Positions 7,795 to 16,023 of a DNA stretch of 64,000 bases are shown in pieces. Source of the stretch: Clostridiales bacterium (GTDB lineage Bacteria > Bacillota > Clostridia > Oscillospirales > Oscillospiraceae); assembly GCA_019415645.1 (NCBI GenBank), contig DXYV01000001.1, positions 100,444-164,443 of the forward strand. Reading direction: 5' to 3'. Position 1 is the stretch's first letter, and each line of letters begins with the position of its first letter. The position numbers and the translations under genes are program-made. Under the pieces are notes generated by a model. That model worked only from the letters and a program-made list of their open reading frames with translations. It was not told where the DNA came from and did not search any database.

Positions 7795-9120
7795 TTGATT
7801 CACTCCGTGGTATTGGAATATCGAAAGTGCAGGGGCTGTACCACCTGCATCAAGAATTGTCCCACCGAGGCCATCCGGGTGCGCAACGGCAAGGCCACCA
7901 TTCTCAATGACCGCTGCATCGACTGCGGCACCTGTATCCGGGTCTGTCCCCACAAGGCGGTCAAATCGGTGTGCGACAGTTTTGACATGCTCCAAAATTA
8001 CAAATACAACGTGGCCCTGCCCGATCCCGCGCTTTACGGGCAATTTCAAAATCTGGACGATGTGGACATCGTCCTCAACGGGCTGCTGGAGATCGGCTTC
8101 GACGGGGTCTTTGAGACCGCGGCGGCGGCCGAGGTGGTCTCCGGGTTTGCCCGCCAGTACATCACCAACGGCACGGAACGGGTCATGCCGGAGATTTCCT
8201 CCGCCTGCCCCGCCGTGATCCGGCTGATCTGTATGCGCTTTCCCAAGCTCATTCCCAACATCGCCCCGGTCATTCTGCCCGCGGAGCTGGCCGCCATCCT
8301 GGCCCGCCGCCGGGCGGTCCAGGAGACCGGGCTGAAGCCCGAGGAGATCGGTGTGTTCGCCATCGTGCCCTGCTCCTCGCAGATGACCACCGCCCACACC
8401 CCGGTGGGGCTGACCGAACCGGTGCTGGACGGCGCGTTCGCCATCCGGGACGTCTACCTCAAACTGCTCTCGCCCATGAAGGCGCTGGATAAGAATCATC
8501 TCAAGCCCCTCTCCTCCTCCGGAATCATGGGCGTGGGCTGGGCCTACTGCGGCGGCGAGTCCGCCGCGCGCCTCAATGAGCGGTATGTGGCGGTGGACGG
8601 CATCGAAAACGTGATTCAGATGCTGGAGGAAATCGAGGACGGACGCCTGCCCGAGGCCGACTTCATCGAGCTGCGGGCCTGCACCCAGGGCTGTGTGGGC
8701 GGCTGCCTCAACGTGGAAAATCCCTACGGCGCGCGGATGCGGATTAAGCGCCTCATGCGGGAGCTCCCTGTCTCCCGCAACCGCTTTGACGCGGAAGACG
8801 AAGAGCTGCTTCTGGTGGAGCGCAAGCCGGAGTACCATCCCGCCCTCCTGCTGGATGAGGACCGGGCCGCCGCCATGGAAAAGATGCTCCGCATCCACGA
8901 ATTTGAGTCCAAGCTGCCCGGTCTGCGGTGCGGCTCCTGCGGCGCGCCCTCCTGCCACGCCTTTGCTGAAGATGTGGTCATGGGCCGGGCTGACCCGGAG
9001 GACTGTATTTTCAAGGTGCGCGAGCGTATGCAGTATATGGCGGGCGCCGGTGAAGCCGACGAATACCTGCCCGCCCCATTCCGCAGAAGAAGCGCGGAGC
9101 ATCCGGGAGCAGGCGGCTAA
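7795..9120 (+). CDS. Putative sensory [FeFe]-hydrogenase-like protein
   Basis: 441 residues from a TTG start with AAGGAGG 10 bases upstream. An N-terminal 2x[4Fe-4S] ferredoxin domain has CRGCTTCIKNCP and CIDCGTCIRVCP. It is followed by an iron-hydrogenase large-subunit domain in which the H-cluster motifs are diverged: SSACPAV (about 135) for TSCCPGW, VPCSS (about 191) for MPCT-K, and RACTQGCVGGC (about 294) for the ACPGGC motif. A C-terminal cysteine cluster (RCGSCGAPSC, EDC) forms a further Fe-S site. In TSCCP-type enzymes the first cysteine is the proton relay; here it is alanine, as in group C/D sensory hydrogenases. It probably senses H2 or redox state. Confidence 0.82.
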   Translation: MIHSVVLEYRKCRGCTTCIKNCPTEAIRVRNGKATILNDRCIDCGTCIRVCPHKAVKSVCDSFDMLQNYKYNVALPDPALYGQFQNLDDVDIVLNGLLEIGFDGVFETAAAAEVVSGFARQYITNGTERVMPEISSACPAVIRLICMRFPKLIPNIAPVILPAELAAILARRRAVQETGLKPEEIGVFAIVPCSSQMTTAHTPVGLTEPVLDGAFAIRDVYLKLLSPMKALDKNHLKPLSSSGIMGVGWAYCGGESAARLNERYVAVDGIENVIQMLEEIEDGRLPEADFIELRACTQGCVGGCLNVENPYGARMRIKRLMRELPVSRNRFDAEDEELLLVERKPEYHPALLLDEDRAAAMEKMLRIHEFESKLPGLRCGSCGAPSCHAFAEDVVMGRADPEDCIFKVRERMQYMAGAGEADEYLPAPFRRRSAEHPGAGG

Positions 9121-9244
9121 GACTCGCAGCGGAACAAACGGACCACAGGGCCACAGGCCCTGCGGACGGCTTGTGTCGCCGCAGGAGATTTGTCGCCGCC
9201 CCTCAGGCTACTTTACGTTATGTCATCAAAAGGAGGACTGTTCC

Positions 9245-9571
9245 ATGACAGTACAGGAACTTTCGGATTCGTTGGCGCTGAAGTCCTTCCACCTGGCAGA
9301 GCCGGAGCGCACAGTCACCGGCGGCTATTGCGGCGACCTGCTCTCCTGGGTCATGGGACGGGCGGCCGCCGACAGCGCCTGGCTGACCATCATGTCCAAT
9401 GTAAATGTAGCGGCCGTTGCCGCTCTGTCTGATGTGGCCTGCGTGGTGCTGACCGAGGGCGTGGAGCCGGACGAAGCGCTGCTGACCAAGGTCCGGATGC
9501 AGGGAATCAATTTGCTGGGCACCGAGCGCTCCACCTTTGACGCCGCCGCCGCCCTGGCCAAGCTGCTGTGA
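9245..9571 (+). CDS. Second DRTGG-like small protein
   Basis: 108 residues from the ATG at 9245 with AAAGGAGG well placed. It is organised like the first DRTGG protein: VQELSDSLALKSFHL start, then TGGYCGDLLSWVMG and a C-terminal VRMQGINLLGTERSTFDAA helix region. It probably belongs to the same sensory unit. The 124 bases between it and the hydrogenase-like gene contain no other ORF I can support. Confidence 0.7.
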   Translation: MTVQELSDSLALKSFHLAEPERTVTGGYCGDLLSWVMGRAAADSAWLTIMSNVNVAAVAALSDVACVVLTEGVEPDEALLTKVRMQGINLLGTERSTFDAAAALAKLL

Positions 9572-9636
9572 ACTGGCCGTCATGGTTGCTCCTGTAATGG
9601 CTAATGGCGTGAAGCATGGGGCGCAGCCGGCCGACC

Positions 9637-9664
9637 TTCATTCTTCATTCTTCATTCTTAATTG
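9637..9664. repeat. Heptamer tandem repeat
   Basis: Three exact TTCATTC units followed by TTAATTG, directly upstream of the 182-bp duplication. Confidence 0.8.
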
Positions 9665-9670
9665 TTACTT

Positions 9671-9852
9671 TTTCCTCGGGCGAAGTAAATTCGCCCTCCG
9701 GCAAGGTTTTCGCGCCGCGAAAACCCTTGTCACGCGCCTGCGGCGCGGGGCCCTCCCGGGCCCTGGGCGACAGGCTCTTACTCTCTTCCGTTCCAGAAAG
9801 TCGGTGCTCCCTTGAACTTTTCCTTTGATCTCCATATGCACTCCTGCCTGTC
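9671..9852 (+). repeat. 182-bp direct repeat, copy 1
   Basis: Matches 9893-10074 with about four substitutions, each C here and T in copy 2. It carries several nested hairpins (for example GGGCGAA/TTCGCCC and TTTTCGCG/CGCGAAAA) and the first 13-14 codons of the PHP gene. Confidence 0.9.
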
Positions 9853-9910
9853 TGCCCCAAACGATGTACCATCGTTTGGGGACCCCTTTTTATTTCCTCG
9901 GGCGAAGTAA
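9812..9910 (+). pseudogene. Decoy 5' fragment of the PHP gene
   Basis: From a TTG start it encodes the first 14 residues of the downstream PHP protein (FDLHMHSCLS), then leaves homology and stops after 32 codons inside the second repeat copy. It is a by-product of the 182-bp duplication. No strong ribosome site is seen before either copy of the TTG. Confidence 0.7.
9855..9881. other. Perfect hairpin between the two repeat copies
   Basis: CCCCAAACGAT and ATCGTTTGGGG flank a 5-base loop at the junction of the duplication, followed by T5 at 9887-9891. It could act as a terminator between the sensory unit and the PHP gene. Confidence 0.6.
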
Positions 9911-10074
9911 ATTCGCCCTCCGGCAAGGTTTTCGCGCCGCGAAAACCCTTGTCATGCGCCTGCGGCGCGGGGCCCTTCCGGGCCCTGGGCGACAGGCTCT
10001 TACTCTTTTCCGTTCCAGAAAGTCGGTGCTCCCTTGAACTTTTTCTTTGATCTCCATATGCACTCCTGCCTGTC
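9893..10074 (+). repeat. 182-bp direct repeat, copy 2
   Basis: Second copy, offset by 222 bases. It runs into the authentic PHP coding sequence. Confidence 0.9.
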
Positions 10075-10738
10075 GCCCTGCGGCGGAGATGACAACACCC
10101 CGGCCAATCTGGCCGGTATGTGCGCTTTGGCCGGGCTGGACATCGTCGCCCTGACCGATCACAATACCGTTGGCAACTGCCGGGCCTTCTGTGAGGCGGC
10201 CGCCCGCTATGACCTGTTGGCCCTCCCCGGGATGGAACTGACCACCGCCGAGGAAGTCCATGTAGTCTGCCTGTTCGCCACGTTAGAACAGGCAGAGGAC
10301 TTCGGCTCCTATGTCCGCGCCCATCTGCCGCCGCTGGAAAATAAGCCGGACTTCTTCGGCCATCAGATCCGCATGGATTCGGAGGACCGGCCCCTGGGTG
10401 AGGAGACCGCCTTCCTGGCCGGAGCAACGGATCTCGGGGTCTATCAGGTCCCCGCTCTGGTCGCCGTTTACGGCGGGGTCGCTTTCCCCGCCCACATTGA
10501 CCGGCCCTCTTTCTCCCTGCTGTCCAACCTGGGTCTTTGGGACCCGGATATGGGTTTCTCGCTGGCTGAGGTCTCCACCCACTGTCCCCCGGGCTTCGCC
10601 GACCGGCCGGATCTGGCCGGTGTGCGTCTGATCACCAACTGCGACGCCCATTATCTGGATCAGATTCCGGATGCCCATCAAACCATGGATCTATCGCAGA
10701 AAACAGCGTCCGAAGTGTTAAGATGGTTAAAAAGTTAA
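10034..10738 (+). CDS. PHP-domain phosphoesterase
   Basis: 234 residues from TTG. PHP metal-binding motifs are all present: HMHSCLS (about 8-14), TDHNTV (about 42-47), PGMELTTAEEVH (about 66-77), PAHIDRPSF (about 153-161) and NCDAHY (about 203-208). PHP enzymes hydrolyse phosphate esters. This one lies in a clostridial hydrogenase cluster beside DRTGG and HATPase proteins, so it may act on a signalling phosphomolecule, but no substrate can be named. The ribosome site is poor, and the start lies inside a duplicated block, so expression may be unusual. Confidence 0.85.
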   Translation: MNFFFDLHMHSCLSPCGGDDNTPANLAGMCALAGLDIVALTDHNTVGNCRAFCEAAARYDLLALPGMELTTAEEVHVVCLFATLEQAEDFGSYVRAHLPPLENKPDFFGHQIRMDSEDRPLGEETAFLAGATDLGVYQVPALVAVYGGVAFPAHIDRPSFSLLSNLGLWDPDMGFSLAEVSTHCPPGFADRPDLAGVRLITNCDAHYLDQIPDAHQTMDLSQKTASEVLRWLKS

Positions 10739-10741
10739 CAA
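10724..10741. promoter_or_regulatory. Candidate Rex operator
   Basis: TGGTTAAAAAGTTAACAA fits the Rex consensus TTGTTAA-N4-TTAACAA at 13 of 14 defined positions. It overlaps the PHP stop, about 95 bases before the hydrogenase promoter. A TTAACAA half-site also occurs at 10859-10865 in the leader. Rex represses fermentation and hydrogenase genes in many Firmicutes according to the NADH/NAD ratio. Confidence 0.55.
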
Positions 10742-10754
10742 AGTTTTCCTTTAT

Positions 10755-10798
10755 ATGTCATTTTTCGAACAAAATTTCGGAAAATGACATCTTTTTTG
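10755..10798 (+). terminator. Terminator after PHP gene
   Basis: ATGTCATTTTTCGAA pairs with TTTCGGAAAATGACAT, followed by a T6 run. It separates the sensory unit from the catalytic hydrogenase unit. Confidence 0.85.
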
Positions 10799-10810
10799 TT
10801 CAGTGTTAAC

Positions 10811-10839
10811 TTGCGCTAACCCGTATTTTGCGTTAAAAT
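10811..10839 (+). promoter_or_regulatory. Promoter for the bifurcating hydrogenase operon
   Basis: TTGCGC (10811-10816) and TAAAAT (10834-10839) are 17 bases apart, giving a leader of about 75 bases. Confidence 0.7.
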
Positions 10840-10921
10840 AGCATCACTAGGGAGACTTTTTAACAAACATCTCCATCCGTCCCCACTTTGGGGCGTATCT
10901 TTTATAAGGAGGAAACCGCAT

Positions 10922-11416
10922 ATGCCCAATGTCAAAACTGTGGTCCCCTATCGCGGCACCGCCGAGCAGGAAGAACAGCTGCGTCAGGTCATCGCCGCCC
11001 ATAAGGGACAACCCGGTGCCACAATGCCGGTTCTGCAGGCCGCACAGGAAATTTTCGGCTATCTGCCGGAAGAGGTCCAGATCATGGTGGCCGAGGGTCT
11101 GGACATTCCCTTGTCCGAAGTCTACGGGGTCGCTTCATTCTACGCCCAGTTTACTCTGAATCCCAAGGGAAAATATCAAGTCTCCGTCTGCCTGGGCACG
11201 GCCTGCTACGTCAAGGGCGCCGCCGGTGTGCTGGAGGCCGTGGAGCAGAAGCTGGGCATCGCCCCCGGCGGCATCACCCGAGACGGAAAATTCTCGCTGG
11301 ACGCCTGCCGCTGCATCGGCGCCTGCGGCTTGGCTCCGGTCATGATGATCAACGAGGATGTGTACGGCCGCCTGACCCCCTCGCAGGTCGGTCCGATTTT
11401 GGATATGTATAAATGA
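10922..11416 (+). CDS. hydC: NuoE-like subunit of NAD-dependent FeFe hydrogenase
   Basis: 164 residues with TAAGGAGG before the ATG. It is a thioredoxin-like [2Fe-2S] protein of the NuoE/HydC/HndA family: a helical N-terminus (VLQAAQEIFGYLPEEVQ) and ligands in VCLGTACYVKG and CRCIGACG. In HydABC enzymes this subunit carries electrons between the flavin subunit and the hydrogenase subunit. It opens the operon hydC, ATPase, 2Fe-2S, hydB, hydA. Its stop overlaps the next start by 4 bases. Confidence 0.93.
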   Translation: MPNVKTVVPYRGTAEQEEQLRQVIAAHKGQPGATMPVLQAAQEIFGYLPEEVQIMVAEGLDIPLSEVYGVASFYAQFTLNPKGKYQVSVCLGTACYVKGAAGVLEAVEQKLGIAPGGITRDGKFSLDACRCIGACGLAPVMMINEDVYGRLTPSQVGPILDMYK

Positions 11417-11949
11417 AAGAGCTGTCCTTACATATTTTAGACATCGTCAAAAATTCTGTAACGGCTGGCGCTTCCCACATCGACTTGAAGCTGGAGGAGA
11501 CAGCAGAGCAGATTCTCACCATCACCATCGCCGATGACGGCAAGGGGATGAGTCCGGAGTTTCTGGCTTCGGTCACCGATCCCTTTACCACCACCCGCAC
11601 CACCCGCAAGGTGGGGCTGGGTCTGCCCCTTTACCGCATGGCGGCGGAGCAGACCGGCGGCTCGTTCTCCATCGAGAGCGTCGAGGGCGAGGGCACGACC
11701 GTTACGGCAGTCTTTCACCGCGATCACCTGGATTGCCCGCCTATGGGAGATCTGGCGGGCACCGTGGCCCTGCTGATTCAGGGCAGCCCCTGGATTGATT
11801 TTACCCTCCTCCACACCACGCCCAAGGGCGGGTACGAATTTACCACCGAAGAGATCCGCGACTATCTGGGCAGCGAGGTCCCGCTGGATGCACCGGAGGT
11901 CTTTGTCTGGCTGAGCGAATACCTGGAGGAGTTGGAACAGGAAGTCTGA
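11413..11949 (+). CDS. Histidine-kinase-like ATP-binding protein in hydrogenase operon
   Basis: 178 residues, start overlapping the hydC stop (ATGA). GHKL motifs: N-box HILDIVKNSVTAGA (about 7-20), G1 ADDGKGM (about 40-46), F-box DPFTTTRTTRKVGLGLPL containing the G2-like glycines. There is no sensor, dimerisation histidine or membrane segment, so this is a bare ATPase module. Such proteins sit at this exact place between nuoE-like and nuoF-like genes in many clostridial hydrogenase operons; the role is unknown, perhaps regulatory or in assembly. Confidence 0.85.
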   Translation: MKELSLHILDIVKNSVTAGASHIDLKLEETAEQILTITIADDGKGMSPEFLASVTDPFTTTRTTRKVGLGLPLYRMAAEQTGGSFSIESVEGEGTTVTAVFHRDHLDCPPMGDLAGTVALLIQGSPWIDFTLLHTTPKGGYEFTTEEIRDYLGSEVPLDAPEVFVWLSEYLEELEQEV

Positions 11950-11990
11950 TGCGCCCCGACTGGCGCGCACAATGAAGGAGTTGACTTGCT

Positions 11991-12359
11991 TTGAAGAGCT
12001 TGGAAGAGCTGAAAGCCATCCGTGAAAAAATGAAGCAGCAGATGGAGCTGCGCGACAACTCGGAGGATAAGATCCGCGTGGTCGTGGGCATGGCCACCTG
12101 CGGCATCGCCGCCGGCGCCAAACCCGTTATGGCTGCTTTTCTGGACGAGGTGGAGAAGCGCCACCTGCAGAACGTCACCGTGACCCAGACCGGCTGTATC
12201 GGCGTATGCCGGCTGGAGCCCATCGTCGAGGTCTATGTCCCCGGCGAAGAGAAGGTCACTTACGTGAAGGTAAAGCCTGAAATGGTCCCCACCATCGTCG
12301 GCGAGCATCTGGTCAATCATCAGGTGGTCACCGAGTACACCATCGGGGCCGCCGAATAA
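11991..12359 (+). CDS. Thioredoxin-like [2Fe-2S] ferredoxin subunit
   Basis: 122 residues from TTG, with GAAGGAG upstream. An N-terminal charged helix precedes a thioredoxin-like ferredoxin fold with ligands in MATCGIAAGAK and TGCIGVCRLEP. It corresponds to the HndB-type small protein of four-subunit NADP-reducing hydrogenases (HndABCD), an extra electron carrier. It lies 12 bases before hydB. The HndB label is by position and fold rather than a detailed comparison. Confidence 0.85.
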   Translation: MKSLEELKAIREKMKQQMELRDNSEDKIRVVVGMATCGIAAGAKPVMAAFLDEVEKRHLQNVTVTQTGCIGVCRLEPIVEVYVPGEEKVTYVKVKPEMVPTIVGEHLVNHQVVTEYTIGAAE

Positions 12360-12371
12360 GGAGGAGCTGCA

Positions 12372-14174
12372 ATGAGTCGTATTCGCTGTCACATTATGGT
12401 CTGCTGCGGCACCGGCTGTTCCTCCTCCGACAGTCCCAAGATCATTGAGGCCTTCGAGGAACAGCTCAAACTGGCCAAAGTAGATAAAGAGGTCCGTGTG
12501 GTCAAGACCGGCTGCTTCGGTCTGTGCGCCATCGGTCCCATCGTCATGATCTTCCCCGAGGGAGCCTGTTACAGCCGGGTCACCCCGGAGGACGTGCCCG
12601 AGATCGTCTCCGAGCACATTGTAAAGGGCCGCATCGTCCAGCGCCTGCTGCACATGGAGGGCGACGCCGGCGATACCGTCACCTCCCTGTCCGAGACCCA
12701 GTTCTACAAGCATCAGTTCCGCATCGCCCTGCGCAACTGCGGCGTCATCAATCCGGAATCCATTGACGAGTACATCGGCGCCGACGGCTATGTGGCCCTG
12801 TCCAACATTCTGGAGAAGAAAACGCCTCCCCAGGAGATCATCGACGCCATCAAGGCCTCCGGTCTGCGGGGCCGCGGCGGCGCCGGCTTCTCCACCGGCA
12901 TGAAGTGGCAGTTCACTGCCGACGCCGTCTCCCCCGACGGCATCAAATACGTCTGCTGCAACGCCGACGAGGGCGACCCCGGCGCGTTCATGGACCGCTC
13001 GGTGCTGGAGGGCGACCCCTTCTCCGTGATCGAGGCCATGACCATCGCCGCCTACGCTGTGGGCAGCAGCCAGGGCTACATCTACGTCCGGGCCGAGTAC
13101 CCCATCGCCGTCAAGCGTCTGGAAATCGCCATCGGCCAGGCCCGGGACTACGGCCTGCTGGGGCAGAACATTCTGGGCACCGACTTCTCCTTTGACCTGG
13201 AGCTGCGCCTGGGCGCCGGCGCCTTCGTCTGCGGCGAGGAGACCGCCCTGCTGGTCTCCATCGAGGGCAAGCGCGGCGAGCCCCGTCCCCGTCCGCCCTT
13301 CCCCGCCGTCAAGGGTCTGTTCGGCCGTCCCACCCTGCTCAACAACGTGGAGACCTACGCCAACATCACCTGGATTCTCAACAACGGCGCGGACAAGTTC
13401 GCTGCCATCGGCACCGAGAAGTCCAAGGGCACCAAGGTGTTCGCCCTGGGCGGCAAGATTACCAACACCGGCCTGGTGGAGATCCCCATGGGCACCACCC
13501 TGCGCACCATCGTGGAGGACATCGGAGGCGGCGTGCCCGGCGGTAAGAAGTTCAAGGCCGCCCAGACCGGCGGCCCCTCCGGCGGCTGCATCCCCGCCTC
13601 CCTCATCGACACGCCCATTGACTACGACTCCCTCACCGCCATCGGCTCCATGATGGGCTCCGGCGGCCTGATCGTCATGGACGAGGACAACTGCATGGTG
13701 GACATCGCCAAGTTCTTCCTGGAGTTCTGCGTGGACGAGTCCTGCGGTAAGTGCGCCCCCTGCCGCATCGGCACCAAGCGGCTGTACGACCTGCTGACCA
13801 AGATCACCGAGGGCAAGGGCACCCTGGAGGACCTGGACACCATCGAGGAGCTGTGCTACCACCTGAAGAGCTCCGCCCTGTGCGCCTTGGGCCAGTCTGC
13901 GCCCAACCCCGTGCTGTCCACCCTGAAGTATTTCCGGGACGAATACGTGGCCCACGTGGTGGACCACAAGTGCCCCGCCGGCGTGTGCAAGAATTTGATT
14001 CAGTACCGCATCATCCCCGAAAAATGCCGGGGCTGCTCTTTGTGCGCCCGCAACTGTCCCGCCGGCGCCATTACCGGCCGGGTCAAGGCGCCCCATACCA
14101 TCGACACCCAGAAGTGCATCAAGTGCGGCGTGTGCATGAGCAACTGCCGCTTTGACGCCATCGTAAAAGAGTAA
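12372..14174 (+). CDS. hydB: NuoF-like flavin subunit of bifurcating hydrogenase
   Basis: 600 residues with AAGGAGG before the ATG. Order of domains: N-terminal thioredoxin-like [2Fe-2S] (CCGTGCSSS, TGCFGLCAIGP), the FMN/NADH domain with GLRGRGGAGFSTGMKW (about 162-177) and NADEGDPGAFMDR, the SLBB region, the [4Fe-4S] motif SCGKCAPCRIGT (about 456-467), and a C-terminal 2x[4Fe-4S] ferredoxin (CRGCSLCARNCP, CIKCGVCMSNC). This is the HydB/HndC layout; the subunit oxidises or reduces NAD(P)H and is the seat of electron bifurcation. Confidence 0.95.
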   Translation: MSRIRCHIMVCCGTGCSSSDSPKIIEAFEEQLKLAKVDKEVRVVKTGCFGLCAIGPIVMIFPEGACYSRVTPEDVPEIVSEHIVKGRIVQRLLHMEGDAGDTVTSLSETQFYKHQFRIALRNCGVINPESIDEYIGADGYVALSNILEKKTPPQEIIDAIKASGLRGRGGAGFSTGMKWQFTADAVSPDGIKYVCCNADEGDPGAFMDRSVLEGDPFSVIEAMTIAAYAVGSSQGYIYVRAEYPIAVKRLEIAIGQARDYGLLGQNILGTDFSFDLELRLGAGAFVCGEETALLVSIEGKRGEPRPRPPFPAVKGLFGRPTLLNNVETYANITWILNNGADKFAAIGTEKSKGTKVFALGGKITNTGLVEIPMGTTLRTIVEDIGGGVPGGKKFKAAQTGGPSGGCIPASLIDTPIDYDSLTAIGSMMGSGGLIVMDEDNCMVDIAKFFLEFCVDESCGKCAPCRIGTKRLYDLLTKITEGKGTLEDLDTIEELCYHLKSSALCALGQSAPNPVLSTLKYFRDEYVAHVVDHKCPAGVCKNLIQYRIIPEKCRGCSLCARNCPAGAITGRVKAPHTIDTQKCIKCGVCMSNCRFDAIVKE

Positions 14175-14190
14175 GGGAGGCGTGACGATC

Positions 14191-15975
14191 ATGGAACAAA
14201 AGATGGTTCATCTGACGATTGATAATATTCCCGTCACCGTCCCTGAGGGCACCACAGTGCTCGAGGCCGCCCGTTCCGCCGGAATCCGCGTACCGACCCT
14301 GTGCTTCCTCAAGGACATCAATGAGATCGGCGCCTGCCGTATCTGCGTGGTGGAGGTTCAGGGCGCCCGTTCGCTGATGGCCTCCTGCGTCTATCCCGTG
14401 GCCGAGGGCATGGTGGTCCATACCAACACAGAGAAGGTGCGCCGCTCCCGTCAGCTCACGCTGGAGCTCATCCTCTCCAACCACCGGATGGACTGCCTGA
14501 CCTGCTCCCGCAACGCCCACTGCGAGCTGCGCCAGCTGGCCGCCGATTTGGGCATCGACGCGGTGCGCTACGCCAACGACGAGCTCAAGCCCCAGCTGGA
14601 GACCTCTGCCGCCCATCTGGTGCGGGACAACTCCAAGTGCGTGCTCTGCCGCCGCTGCACCGCCATGTGCCGCAAGAGCCAGGAGGTGGGCGTCATTGGC
14701 TGCAACGACCGCGGCTTTGCCACCCATATCGGCTGCGCCTTTGACCGCGACCTGGCCGAGGTGGACTGCGTCTCCTGCGGTCAGTGCATCGTGGCCTGCC
14801 CCACCGGCGCGCTGAGCGAGAAGGACTCCACCGCCGAAGTGTGGGCCGCCCTGCGCGATCCCAACAAGCACGTGGTGGTGGGCCCCGCCCCCTCGGTGCG
14901 CGTCACCCTGGGCGAGAGCTTCGGTATGCCCATCGGCTCCAACGTGGAGGGCAAAATGGTCTCCGCCCTGCGCCGTCTGGGCTTCGACAAGGTGTTCGAC
15001 GTGGACAACGCCGCCGACTTCACCATCATGGAGGAGGGCACCGAGTTCATCCACCGCCTCCAGAACGGCGGTCCTCTGCCCCTGATCACCTCCTGCTCGC
15101 CCGGCTGGATTCGCTACTGCGAACAGCACTACCCCGAGATGCTGCCCCATGTGTCCTCCTGCAAGTCCCCCCAGCAGATGTTCGGCTCCCTGGTGAAGAG
15201 CTACTACGCCGAGCAGGCGGGTATCGATCCCAAGGACATCTATGTGGTGTCGATCATGCCCTGCACGGCCAAGAAATATGAGATTCAGCGCCCCGAGCAG
15301 CGCATGTCCAACGGCTGTATGCCCGTAGACGCCACCCTCACCACCCGGGAGCTGGCCCGGATGATCACTCAGGCCGGCATGATGTTCGACCATCTGCCTG
15401 ACGCGGAGTTTGACCCCCTGTTCGGCGTCTCCACCGGCGCGGCGGTCATCTTCGGCGCCACCGGCGGCGTAATGGAGGCCGCCCTGCGTACCGTGGTGGA
15501 TGTACTCACCCACGGCGAGATGAAGCCCCTGGAATTCCAGGAGGTGCGCGGCACCGCCGGAATCAAGGAGGCCAGCTACGACATCAACGGCCGCACGGTC
15601 CGGGTGTGCGCCGCCTCCGGCCTGTCCAACATCAAAAAGGTACTGGACGGCATCAAGGACGGCTCCCTGCAGTATGACTTTGTGGAGTTTATGGCCTGTC
15701 CCGGCGGCTGTGTCAACGGCGGCGGCCAGCCCCTCCTCTCCGCCGACGTGCGCTCCTTCACCGACCTGCGCGCCTTGCGGGCCAAAGCCCTGTATAAGCA
15801 GGACTCCGGCATGGAGTTCCGCAAGAGCCACGAGAATCCGGTGGTCCAGAAGGTCTACAAGGAGTACCTGGGCGAGCCCGGCGGACACCTGGCCCACGAG
15901 CTGCTCCACTGCACCTATGTACCCCAGAAGCGGTACCGCCTGGACAATCCCATCCAGCCGGTCCACCCCGTTTGA
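14191..15975 (+). CDS. hydA: [FeFe]-hydrogenase catalytic subunit
   Basis: 594 residues. The ATG at 14191 is preferred because GGGAGG lies 10 bases upstream; the in-frame GTG at 14182 would sit on the ribosome site. Modules: plant-type [2Fe-2S] (about 38-66), His-ligated [4Fe-4S] (HRMDCLTCSRNAHC), 2x[4Fe-4S] (CVLCRRCTAMC, CVSCGQCIVACP), then the H-cluster domain with TSCSPGW (about 300), MPCTAKKYE (about 356) and EFMACPGGCVNGGGQP (about 498), and the C-terminal small-subunit-like SHENP to AHELLHCTY region. With HydB and HydC it should couple NADH and ferredoxin to H2 evolution. A terminator follows. Confidence 0.95.
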   Translation: MEQKMVHLTIDNIPVTVPEGTTVLEAARSAGIRVPTLCFLKDINEIGACRICVVEVQGARSLMASCVYPVAEGMVVHTNTEKVRRSRQLTLELILSNHRMDCLTCSRNAHCELRQLAADLGIDAVRYANDELKPQLETSAAHLVRDNSKCVLCRRCTAMCRKSQEVGVIGCNDRGFATHIGCAFDRDLAEVDCVSCGQCIVACPTGALSEKDSTAEVWAALRDPNKHVVVGPAPSVRVTLGESFGMPIGSNVEGKMVSALRRLGFDKVFDVDNAADFTIMEEGTEFIHRLQNGGPLPLITSCSPGWIRYCEQHYPEMLPHVSSCKSPQQMFGSLVKSYYAEQAGIDPKDIYVVSIMPCTAKKYEIQRPEQRMSNGCMPVDATLTTRELARMITQAGMMFDHLPDAEFDPLFGVSTGAAVIFGATGGVMEAALRTVVDVLTHGEMKPLEFQEVRGTAGIKEASYDINGRTVRVCAASGLSNIKKVLDGIKDGSLQYDFVEFMACPGGCVNGGGQPLLSADVRSFTDLRALRAKALYKQDSGMEFRKSHENPVVQKVYKEYLGEPGGHLAHELLHCTYVPQKRYRLDNPIQPVHPV

Positions 15976-15986
15976 TCGTTTCGTTG

Positions 15987-16023
15987 AAAACCCCCGCGTT
16001 TCGTTGTGAGACGCGGGGGTTTT
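15987..16023 (+). terminator. Terminator after hydA
   Basis: AAAACCCCCGCGT pairs with ACGCGGGGGTTTT. Confidence 0.9.

Noticed and set aside
9645..10427. 260-codon minus-strand frame across the duplication near the PHP gene
   Set aside because: It runs antisense to the PHP gene, repeats itself because of the 182-bp duplication, and has no family motif.
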